In this document: piece by piece, positions 9,971 to 19,854 of the stretch
How positions within the stretch are numbered: the stretch's first letter is position 1
Layout of the letters: each line of letters starts with the position of its first letter
From: Symsagittifera roscoffensis
Taxonomy: Eukaryota; Xenacoelomorpha; Acoela; Convolutidae
Assembly: GCF_963678635.1 (NCBI RefSeq)
Contig: NC_087065.1
Location: forward strand, 55,084,397 to 55,148,396
DNA: 64,000 nucleotides
Reading direction: 5' to 3'
The notes under the pieces: model-generated
Told to the model about the DNA's origin: nothing
Seen by the model: only the letters and a program-made list of their open reading frames with translations
Database searches by the model: none
Position numbers and translations under genes: made by a program

Positions 9971-12900
9971 TCATTGGGTATTTCAAACTTCGTTTTGAAA
10001 TTCCGACCTATGGTAGGCTCTGGCTCTTCTTCTTCCAGTTCCAATTCGCTTGTTTTTCTCACTTTCTTGAGCTTCTTTATCATCAAATTTTCGGTGTGGG
10101 TAAGTCCTACCCCCACTCCCCGGACCAAAATATTTATCGACGTCCCCGTCGATGTTGTCGGGTCTGAATTGTCCGGTGGAATGTCCAGCGGCCTGTCTGT
10201 CGCCGTCCAGCATAGAGAGAGGGTCTTCTGACTTCTTGTGTTTTTCGTCTGACATGTCGACTTGCTGGATACTCTGTCCTCCATGGCCTTCGTCTTTGAC
10301 GTCGCGTATCCACTCTAGTATCCTCAAGTTTGTGTTCTCCCTCCTCTCTATCTCGCTCTGTTCGAGGTCCGTCTCCATTTCTGGTGTCGAGTAATCTTCC
10401 TGCGGATAGTGTCCACCATCATCAATGACCTGCCCTTCCTCTTCGGCTTCCAGTTCGCCTGCACTCAGTAATTCCTCACCCAATTTGTCTGGCTGTATCT
10501 TGTCAATCAAGAAGTCATCCCCGTATCTGTTGTATCTCATACCCGTCCGTTTACGATTGCCAGTTCTGGCACCTCATCTTGCTCCGGGTCGTTCCAGTCT
10601 TCTTCTGCAAACGATCCTGCTTCAGACTCCACCTCTATCTTTTCATTGTCGTCCAAGCTCAAGTTTTCATTGCCATCATTTTTCTCTCTGGTGCCCTTTT
10701 CATTCACTTCACACGCTGGCTCTACCACCAGGTACTCGAGACCCTCCATGTCTTTCGGTAGGCACCAGTCTTCCGGGGACGGGACGTGAGGCTTCAGATT
10801 TTCGTAATGTGCTGCTCGCCCAGTACTCAAGCGGTAGAACCGTCCTTGTTGATGTACTTCCGTTATCATGAATGGTCCCCTCCACTTCTTGAGTAGTTTC
10901 TTTGTTCCCTTGGGCGGTATGACATTTTGGAAGACCCACACGTACTGGCCCACTTCATATGGTTTCGCTTGTAATATTTTTTCGTCATACTTCTTGCGTT
11001 GTCTCATTTGCGCTTGCGCCGTGTTCCTCCTGCATAGCTCGTTTAGCTCTTGTTGTCTTTTGATCGCTTCCTTCACATATGCCTGAGGCGACGTCCTCTT
11101 CCCCTCGTATTCTGGGTAGAAGAATGTTAGAGGCATTGCCCTCTCCCTGCCCGTCAACATCATGAAAGGACTGATGCCCGTCGTTGAGTGCTGTGTACTG
11201 TTATAGGCTCCTACTACCTGTGGCAGGTATTTGTCCCAGTCCGTCATGTATCTTGAGCAGTACACCCTTAACATGTTGACCAGTGTCCTGTTCTGTCTCT
11301 CTACCAACCCATTGGTCTGTGGATGATAGGTCGTCGAGTGTGCTTGAGCAATATGCGATCTCTTCATCAATTCTTTTGTCAAGTCCCCCACAAAAGCTTT
11401 GCCGTTGTCCGACTGGAAAGTCATTGGACAACCATACCGCGATATCCAATGCGTTATCAAATGATCACATGTCTCCTCGGCCGAGGCTGTTTGGCACGGG
11501 ACCGCTTCCGCCAACTTTGTGAAGTGATCTATTATAACCAGTATCTGGTTATATCCCGACTCCGTCATGCAGATTTTTTGATTGTCTATCTGCACCACTT
11601 CATTGAACTCTGAGCTCTCAACGGACTTGAGGGGAAACTTCATCTTCCTTGGGTCTTTTACCTGGAGACATGCCAGGCAGGCATTCACCCATCTCTCGCA
11701 AGCTTTTCTCATTCCTGGCCAATCAAACCTGTGAAGTATCCTTTGTTGTACTTTGTCTATCCCCTGGTGGCCCATCTGGTCGTGTGATCTGAAAAGCACC
11801 TCCGTTTGGTACAATTGTGGTAGTATGATGAGGTTGTGTTTGTGTAATATCTTTTCCTCATCTCTCCTCTTGCACGCTACCACCCCATCAGCTGTGTGAT
11901 AAAGTAAGTCTTTCTTTTCTTTATAGAACTGGCTCAAGATCTTGTAGCTGTCTTCCTCAAGTTCCCCCTTCTCCTTGACCCCCGACTGGATCCATTTGGA
12001 GAGGTTACTTGTCATTTTGTCATTCTTCTGGGCTCTTATTAGGTCTGACAGCCTATATCTCGCCTTGACATGCTCCTTTAGCGCCATGATCTGTCCATTC
12101 ATCTCACCAGGGCTGTGGATGTCATCACTCAGTTTCACGCATATCATCCTTTTCACGATTTTCATGTCGTCTTCTGGTACCAGATTCGTTCTGACGTTTG
12201 AGTTGCACGATAGTTCCCTGAATGGCTTTCTTGAAACCGCTATTCTCTCAAGTTCTTCACCACCTCTTATCTCTTGTATGTCCAGATTGTACGTCCCTGT
12301 AGATGGGTCAGTTTGTAACTCTCTGTCGTGGTGCCTTGTCTTCTCTTCCACTAATATCATGCACAGACTGTCTTGGCCTTCGCTGCTCTCATCCGAGTCT
12401 TCATCCCATTCCTCACGCTCCCCGGACAATTTTCCTTTTCCGGGTTCCTCTTCTTCTGTGAACCTGGACCACTCCCCGGACTCTTGATCTAGTCCCAGGT
12501 GTTCAGTTCCTTCTTTGAATGTCACTTTCTTTTTCCTGACTTTCGTCTGCTCCAGAATATTTTCGGGGATTTTGTCAACTAGTGATCGCACGATATCTTT
12601 GCTATCAGTGACGCTTCCTTTTGAGGAGTCAGTATTGTTCGCTGTTTCTTTTCTCCGAAGTATAGTTAGTTCCCGTCCCTCCTGACCCTTCTCTTGGATC
12701 ACGGGCTTATCATCTGATAGTTTCTCGAGCAACCTCATTAAGTCATCATCTATTTGTGCAGCTCCCGCTTCTACCTGGTTAAGATCATAGCCTTTTGCCT
12801 TAAGTGTTTCCCTCACGATCTTCGACTTGAGTATTACCTCTATCGGTATCCTTCTGTTCTTCTTCAAGATGGTTTTTTCAAGAGGCTCTTTTGGTAATTC

Positions 12901-15169
12901 GGGATGATCTTCAATCGGTTTGCCTGATTTGTCCAGCCATTTTGTGAGTGGAAGACTGTCGTACGTTTCCTTGTCCATGAAGGAGAAGCCATCTTTGATT
13001 TCAGGTCGGTCTGCCTCTCTTTGCTCTTTTCTCTCATAGAACTCCGTCTTCTTACTCAAGCTGTCGGCATTCTGATGTTTATCTCGTGTTCTATGCTCAA
13101 TTATCATGTTGTATCCGTCCAGGCGAACTATCCACCTCCCAATGTAACTTTGGTCCATTGAGTACGTCTTCAGCCAGCTCAGTGCTCGATTGTCGACTCG
13201 CAGCTTGAAGGGCTCACTGCCTAGGTATGCCCTGTATTTCTCGACAAAGGTGACCACCGCGAACATCTCTGCTTTCGGTGCTCCGTACTTCATTTCCGTG
13301 TCACTCAGGACTTTGCTCCCGTACGCTATTGGTCTCAAGACTGTCTTCCCATTCCATTCTTGTCCGCATAGCCTTTGATTAACTCTCTATAATAGTTAGC
13401 GAAACCCAGGAAGCTCATCAACTGGTGTTCTGTCTTCGGTGATTTCCAGGTTAGGACTGCTTCCACGGCGTCTGGATCAGGTCTGATGCCGTGCTTGTCT
13501 ACCATCCTGCCCAAGTATTTTATTGAGTCCTTGAGTATCTCGCACTTTGATGGTTTACACTTTAGCCCCGATCTTTTCATGCACGCGAACACCTCGTCCA
13601 GTCTCTCAATGTGGTCTTCTAGTGTTGGCGTTGCTATTACCACGTCATCCACGTAGCACATTACCAGATTGCCATACTTCTTTGTCACGCCTATCAGCGC
13701 GTGTGCCATCAATCGCTGAAACGTGGCTGTGGCATTGCAAAGTCCAAACGGCATCCGTTTCCACTGAAACAGACCCAACTCGCAGGCAAACCCTGTCTTG
13801 TCCCTGTCCTGCTTCCGTAGTGGTACCTGCCAAAAGGCCGAGCCTAAATCAAGAGTCGTAAAGAATTTTGCATCACCTAACTTTGAGAGGCTCTCATCAA
13901 TCCTAGGTATGGGATAGGCATCCTTCACCGTGACGGAGTTCAGGTATCGAAAGTCACAACAAAACCTCAACTGGTCGCCTTTCTTTTTGGCCATCACTAC
14001 TCCACACGCCCACGGTGACTTGGATGGTTCTATCATGTCATACTCTAGTAACGTTTCGATCTCTTTTCTACACGCCTCCGATTTGTGAGGGGTCATGCGC
14101 CTCGCCCCCTCCCTGTGCGGTACCGCGTTCTCCTCAAGTTCTATTTCATGCTCAACGAAATTACAACACCCGATATCCGCTTTGTGCTTCGAAAAAACTT
14201 CCTCGTTCCGCTCTAGTACGTCCTTGATAGCTTCGAGCTGTTCATCTTACAGTTTGCCCCTCAAGTGTTCAATCTCCGGCAGAACCGTTTTATCAGTTTG
14301 CATTTCATCTAGTGTGGGTCGCTCTGGAAATTTCGAACAGCTCGACAGCCCATCGTCCGTTTCTGACTTAAGTGATTTAATAAGACCTGAAGAATCTTTT
14401 ATTTTCTGCAATCGTCTCAAGATACAAATTTTGTCCCTGTGATTGGGACAATCAACAACTTCATTCTGTTTTGAGTTCTCAATTGTTTCATATCGAGTTT
14501 TAACCGGTAAAGCATATCCCAGTTTCCTCCCTCTCTGTATCGTGATCGGTATATCAAGGGTATTCAACAAGACACTGACGCAGAGGCCGCTCTTCGTTAT
14601 CGAGAATGATCTTCCTAAAACAGCAGCACTTTGACTATTAGGATTCGGAACTATACATACTTGCTTATTGTCACTTAATTCATTGTAATTTTTCATCCGC
14701 AAGCCTACGATTGCCGCTTCATTCGCCTTTAGCCTCACCCTCCTACTCAAGAACACCGGTGCTTTGCTTTCATTTGCTATTATTAAATTTACCGGTTTGA
14801 TTGCGTACCTCCTATCCGGGTTCCGTATCCTGAACATTGCGTTGTTTAGATCAATCGCTACATCAAAGTTCCTGATGAAGTCTCTGCCTAAAAAAATTGG
14901 TCAGACTCATCTAGGTTTTCTACTACAAGAAAACTCATCCACAGGTTACGTTCCCCCAGATTGAGCGCTATTATTGGCGTTCTGCCCAACACGCGCAGGG
15001 CCCCTTTGTTCGCAGCCGACAACCGTATTCTCGAATCTATCAAGTCATCTTTGTTGAAGCCCATTCGTTCCCAAGTTTCGATTGGTATGACACTCAAGAC
15101 CGCTCCCGTATCAAGTAACCCACGTAACTGAGTCTTCTTGCCACTTATGTCTAGCACGTGCCCTGTCAC
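9511..15169 (-). pseudogene. pol: Element B pol gene, broken (PR-RT-RNaseH-INT-macro-like)
   Basis: This is a decayed copy of the polyprotein of element A, starting within the protease; gag is deleted. In order: protease (15169-14888, with LLDTGA), a frameshift at a run of seven A at 14891-14897, then linker and reverse transcriptase (about 14888-13335, one TAA at 14247-14249, YVDD intact), an internal deletion of about 200 bases near 13365, RNase H remainder and integrase (13338-10537), then the tail with frame changes near 10540 and 10130, ending with the macro-like domain (10284-9511). The deletion has CAAG at its edges by comparison with A, and removes the first catalytic aspartate region of RNase H (DTDAS in A). 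The element could not now make its own polyprotein. Confidence 0.92.
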
Positions 15170-15345
15170 ATCTGCCTCTCTTTGTTGATAACAGATACAC
15201 AGAGCTTGGAAACATAGTATTCCCGCTGAACTATGTTTCCAGCCCTGTTTGTATTCCCGCTGAACCGTACCACCGGTACTCTAGAATGGGCATGTAGCCC
15301 GGAGCTGTGTCAAGTGGGTTCGACTCCGTAGTCATGATGTCGTAA
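15170..15345 (-). other. Element B remnant leader with perfect hairpin
   Basis: Only about 180 bases separate the primer binding site of B from its protease, compared with more than 6 kb (leader plus gag) in element A, so a large deletion removed leader and gag. At 15208-15240 there is a perfect inverted repeat: GGAAACATAGT, an 11-base loop, then ACTATGTTTCC. A direct repeat GTATTCCCGCTGAAC occurs at the loop and again at about 15250. This could form a stable RNA hairpin in the transcript. Confidence 0.5.
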
Positions 15346-15363
15346 AAACACCCAGGAGCGCCA
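15346..15363 (-). promoter_or_regulatory. Element B primer binding site
   Basis: On the minus strand this reads TGGCGCTCCTGGGTGTT, beginning with the TGG expected to pair with the CCA end of a tRNA. It lies 11 bases from the inner end of the LTR. Element A has the same bases in the same position. I cannot assign the tRNA. Confidence 0.75.
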
Positions 15364-15374
15364 TAAAAACACTA

Positions 15375-16003
15375 TGTAACATTCGTCTACTGCAGTCACA
15401 CATGAGGTTTAAGAAAAATAGGCCCTATAACCATTGGCTCAAGAGTCAGGGACACTATCTCTTGTGTTTTTCTACCTCAAGAACGGTCGGAGCCAATTCG
15501 GTTCGCTTATGACATGAGACCACGACCCGTTACAGCTTAAAGGCCACTACCAAAATACCCCCCACTCTAGAAATAAAAAACGTCCCCATACTTAGGTCTC
15601 GAAATACCCAAAATACATGAACGCCGTTAAAAACCGGGTCGGAACAATCCGCTTAGTTACTTTTTATTGGACAGTGGAACTTTGATCCATTTCAGATGGA
15701 TCAACCTAAAACTCGCCTTATCTCAACATAACTATCATAAAATACACTCGAGAAATTTAAATTGAGAACTCACATGTCGATGCGCTTGAGTATGAGGAGT
15801 AATTAAAAGATGAGCAGCTCGAGAATCAAATAATATAACTAAATAAGTTTGATGCTAATTAGTTTTAACAACAGAAGTAAGTTCTGTCTCAAGAATCAAA
15901 GTTTCTGTATGAACCATCGGGACACTCGAATTGTCCTCTCTTCCATTGAATGTTCACTCTGTTCCGTTCGAATAATCGTCCTTTCTCAAGTCTGTGTTAT
16001 GTT
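15375..16003 (-). repeat. Element B 5' LTR, left part
   Basis: It starts with TGTAACATTCG, the same terminus as the LTRs of element A, just outside a matching primer binding site. The block GATGGATCAACC lies 322 bases in, against 335 bases in the LTR of A, so the two are homologous though much diverged. Element A begins at 16004 and interrupts the sequence. The rest of this LTR probably lies at 33358-33618. Confidence 0.65.
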
Positions 16004-16925
16004 TGTAACATTCGCCCGGAAGATACATATCGACGGATAACAAAACTAAGTCTTAAGACGACTGGCTAGCGTCTAAACAGAGCTTTGCATGTTTTTCACC
16101 GTCTCTACCAAGCCAGTACTTTTCGGTGGTCTTTCTTACATCAGGCTGACAAAAACGTTACTGTTCCCCGGCTTCGACCAGAACGCTCAAATTAACTGAA
16201 TTACATGCAAAATTAGTGAGCTCATGGCTGGGTCTCAGTATCCCCAGACCACGAGGTCACTCCTAAAAACAGGGCTACTACTTATCATATTACTATTGTT
16301 TTTGTTCAGTAGATAAAAATCATCATCTCCATCGAAGATGGATCAACCCTTTCCCCCAACTCCTAGCTTCTCATCCTTATCAAAACGAATCCAGTTGTTA
16401 ATTAAATTCAATTCAGGACATGACAAGAAGCTAAAAGTTTATATAAAAGGCTAAAAGTTCCAGTCCCGAAACCCTTCCGGATTCTTGAATCCAGTGAATC
16501 AAGCTCCTTAAGTTCAATTTCACACCAATCCGGAAGGCTGGTTCTCACCCTTCACCGTTGTTGGCAACGGCCTTGCAACTATTGTAGCAGCACAATAGTT
16601 GCAACTTGGAACGTTCTCTGCTATTGTAGTTCGTTGTTGTTTTTCTTTAATCTCGATTTTCGTTCTGTTCGCAATCACAGATAAAAGTTGTTCTGCTTTT
16701 TACTCGCTTTTTTGTTAAAATGGCCGTTTCAGCATTTCTCAGAAATGTGTCGTCATCACTCGAAATTTTGAAAATTTAAAATACTAGAATATTCTAGCCC
16801 TCACCGTTTGGCTAAACGTTCCAATAACGTCGCTAATCCTTCGAAATCATCAACTCGGAAGGCTTACTGCTAAAAATTCGAAGCCTGCATAAATTGCATT
16901 TTGGCCATTCTGGTCGAATGTCACA
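16004..16925 (-). repeat. Element A 3' LTR
   Basis: This is a direct repeat of 32437-33357, with TG...CA ends in an 11-base imperfect inverted repeat (TGTAACATTCG / CGAATGTCACA). On the minus strand CTTTTATATAAAC near 16436-16450 is a good TATA box, about 480 bases from the 5' end of the LTR, giving a U3 of that length. The CCGGA-containing motif of the leader also occurs here, once as CCCTTCCGGATT and inverted as AATCCGGAAGG. Confidence 0.95.
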
Positions 16926-16945
16926 TACTCCCCGGACAGTCCGGT
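16926..16945 (-). promoter_or_regulatory. Candidate polypurine tract of element A
   Basis: Immediately before the 3' LTR the minus strand reads CTGTCCGGGGAGTA, then TGTGACATTCG. The purine run CGGGGAG sits where the plus-strand primer should lie. It is short for a polypurine tract, but the same 11-12 base string recurs several times inside pol (see findings). Confidence 0.5.
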
Positions 16946-17744
16946 CAATGTCCTCATTGAATCGCGCAATGTTCTAAATGGTTACAGTGTCATCGAACAG
17001 AATTTACAAAATGCACGAAATTACTTTTATCCACGTCATATCAACTCACCGCAGAATATAAATGGCATCATACTACATCACTATAGCCTTCAAATTCTTT
17101 CATTAATCTGCACATTGAGAATATGACCTAGGATAAAACATGTTTTCTGACTTCCAGTGTCAATGTCCCGATTAAAACTTTTTCTCTTAGATTTAAAAGA
17201 TGTTGACTTGCAGGACAGTCCTGCCAACCAACAAGCTAAAATTATCCTACTATGCTCCTTCCCTTCGGAAATCTTGCTTGTTTATTGTCCTGAATATTAA
17301 AACTAAGAAACTTTGTGATCAGAAAGAACAATGTACCAACCTCCCTCTTCAAGAGGTTACTCAAGTCTTTCATATCACCACAAAGTGATCAGTTTTCCTA
17401 AGTGATTAAAAACAATCATGCAGGCTGGAATATTTAAATATACTCTTCCCTCAAGCCTTTCTAAATAAATAATAAGTGAGTGTCTCTAAAGCCACTTCAA
17501 CTAAAACCAAAATGCAAATTTATAAATGCAACAATTTCCAAACTCAACTAAATGTTTCAGTTTTCAATTACAACTTGGTTGCTTGGTTTCTCACTTGAGT
17601 TTTTCACACACATAAAACAATTCTGAGTTTTAACGTTTCTTCATCATCCCTTTGTTCTCTTCTTTTTTCGTCGTTTAGAAGTTCTAAAACTTCTAAATTC
17701 TTCTAATTTTCTTTCTTGTTGCCTCTTGTTTTCTCGACCATTCA
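16946..17744 (-). other. Element A 3' non-coding region
   Basis: About 800 A+T-rich bases between the end of ORF2 and the polypurine tract. I see no credible coding frame or RNA structure here. Confidence 0.5.
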
Positions 17745-19472
17745 TCAATGCTCCATTTCCTCCTCCTGTGACGCTGACTCTGCACTCTCGGTCTCCGTGT
17801 CTTGTAGCACGTCATTGACTATCCTGACGCTGTTGGAAGCCGTCCTCCAACACTTCTGCTCTTCCACCCTCTGTTTACAGCAAGGTAGGGGATCCACGTT
17901 TGATTCTCTGTTTCTACAGAAGCTGTTGTGGAGACACAACGTCACGTTTCTCTCCAAATCTTCTTTCAGCATCTCTGTCTTCTCATTTCCACTACGCTCG
18001 CTCGTCCTGGAAATTCTTTTCACAGCGGTGGTCACTGCATTCCGATGGGTCACGAAAGCTCGCTTGAAAGCTCCTGCCCCAATGTCCAGCTGATATTCAC
18101 TATACACTCTGCCATGTTTCGACATATGCTTTTTCGCATACTCGTACAACCATGCAGTCATGTTAGCTCTGAACCATGGCATTAATCGTTTTCTTGCCCA
18201 TATCTTCTTCACTTCCATCGGAATGTTTAGAACTTTGCACATTGTCTCAAAAAGATCTAAATCTTTTAGACAATCTAATTTCTGCAATTGTTCTCTCGTC
18301 GGTGCCTCCTGTCTATTATTTTCTCTCACATGAGCTTCCAGCCATCGTATCGCCATCATAACTCCCACTATCACTATTGTTATGGGCTGTGATGAATCTG
18401 GTAAACCCATGGAGAGCAGCTCTCCAGAGTCCCAGATCAACACCAAATTACTACGCTTGGGATACCACCAGGTCTGCAGCAAGCAGTGGCAAGGAAACTC
18501 GTCATGTGTCAACATGATGCTCCTCCAATTGCGTTTTCCTGAAGCTTCCAGCAATGGTTCTACTTCCATCATCACTCGGTGGATTTCATCATTCTCATCT
18601 ACTGCATTGTAATCTGTGACAGTTGATCCTCTCTGTTTCTGTCTTTCAAAGTCACTGAAGTTCCCGCTCACATATCCCATGAACTTCTTTCCTAGTATTG
18701 ACTCCAACTCCTCTTTGGTTCTCTCTGGAACTGCTGAGAACATCTTACATAGTAACTCGTAAGACTTTTCAGACATCCTCGCTAATCTCACACACTTCGG
18801 CACTGAGAAGGCTTGATCCACAATCGTTCTTGTACTCTTTACGTCCACAGCTACGAAATGCACAGGGTATCTGCTCTTGCACATTGGAGCCAACGTTGAG
18901 CCCACCAAATATCGTGCTCCTGATGGTCTACAATAAGTTTCGCTGTGTCTGATGTTCATCTCGTCCAGATCTTGTATGGTTTGGTTCGTCTGAACCTTCT
19001 GTGTTACTTTCGCCCCTTTTGGTGGCACAGCTGCTCTCAGTGGTGAACCAGACGAGGTCGCCTCGCTGTTCATCTCCCGATGCATTCTCGTCAGCCCAGG
19101 TTTGGGCTTGGAGGGCATTGGCATCTCACCTGGTTGGTAATTCCTAGAACTTCCCAACCCAGGCTCATTCGCCAAGTCACTCCCTGAGAGAGCCCCGTTT
19201 CTCCACCTCATCACTCTCATGTTCGGGCGGTCTAGTACTCCTCTTTCTCCATATGCTGCCATCAACAGGACTTCCGTGGGGCGGTCCCCACGGTTGTCGT
19301 GCCCCAAGATGTTAATCAGGGCGGTCAGCAACATGACCACCTCTGGGTCTTCCAGAGCGAAGTCTCGTTCGATCAGCCGACGATAGATCGCATCTACCAT
19401 CGGTCCTACATATGCCTCTGCCAGGTCCATCAATTCGTCCAGGTTGAAATTATCCATACTGTTCTTTTCCAA
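17745..19472 (-). CDS. Element A ORF2, 575-residue protein of unknown function
   Basis: This intact frame starts at a methionine at 19472, 382 bases after the gag-pol stop and in a different frame. Residues about 1-125 match the N-terminal domain of ORF2 in element B, and residues about 170-560 match its C-terminal domain; the large SGNH-containing middle of B is absent. The junction region (about 115-170) is rich in Pro, Ser, Lys and Gln and looks like a flexible linker. The C-terminal part has conserved FSVPKCVRLARMS, a DEFPCHC motif, and a 14-residue hydrophobic run before RWLE near residue 370, too short to call a membrane anchor. I recognise no family. Expression probably needs a spliced or subgenomic RNA. 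The last residues are very acidic. Confidence 0.85.
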   Translation of the reverse strand: MEKNSMDNFNLDELMDLAEAYVGPMVDAIYRRLIERDFALEDPEVVMLLTALINILGHDNRGDRPTEVLLMAAYGERGVLDRPNMRVMRWRNGALSGSDLANEPGLGSSRNYQPGEMPMPSKPKPGLTRMHREMNSEATSSGSPLRAAVPPKGAKVTQKVQTNQTIQDLDEMNIRHSETYCRPSGARYLVGSTLAPMCKSRYPVHFVAVDVKSTRTIVDQAFSVPKCVRLARMSEKSYELLCKMFSAVPERTKEELESILGKKFMGYVSGNFSDFERQKQRGSTVTDYNAVDENDEIHRVMMEVEPLLEASGKRNWRSIMLTHDEFPCHCLLQTWWYPKRSNLVLIWDSGELLSMGLPDSSQPITIVIVGVMMAIRWLEAHVRENNRQEAPTREQLQKLDCLKDLDLFETMCKVLNIPMEVKKIWARKRLMPWFRANMTAWLYEYAKKHMSKHGRVYSEYQLDIGAGAFKRAFVTHRNAVTTAVKRISRTSERSGNEKTEMLKEDLERNVTLCLHNSFCRNRESNVDPLPCCKQRVEEQKCWRTASNSVRIVNDVLQDTETESAESASQEEEMEH

Positions 19473-19854
19473 ATTTAATTTGATTTCGATTTCAAGTTTT
19501 GACTCAAGTGAGCAATTAAATGATCAATCAGGATCTAGAAAAGAAATCACGAATGTCACACTTGTCAATTTCACCTTAACATACATCGTTAAAATTTGCT
19601 TAAAGACAGTTCAGATAAAAAGATATTTATCCTAAAGTTTATTAAAATCAATTGGTTTCTAAAATTTTGGAATTCGACCTAAGATTGGACAGTCCAAACT
19701 TTGGATCTATTCCCAAGATCGTCATTTAGTTGTTCATGGTCACTAACCCCTACTTACCCATGATCTTAATAACCTAACACATAACATAACATAACGCACC
19801 TCTCACATATTACACACAACTCGGTCTTTGGCCTAACACCCTCTCGCACATCAC
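19473..19854 (-). other. Spacer between gag-pol and ORF2 of element A
   Basis: A 382-base, A+T-rich, non-coding gap. The matching gap in element B has a similar length. It contains short repeats of ACATAAC near 19780-19795. No splice acceptor stands out clearly from other T-rich stretches. Confidence 0.45.

Noticed and set aside
15945-15956. TTGAATGTTCA as the outer end of the element B 5' LTR
   Set aside because: It resembles the LTR terminus, but an LTR ending here would be only about 582 bp and would lack more than 300 bases present in the LTR of A after the shared GATGGATCAACC block. The nested-insertion model fits the length better, though this is not proven.
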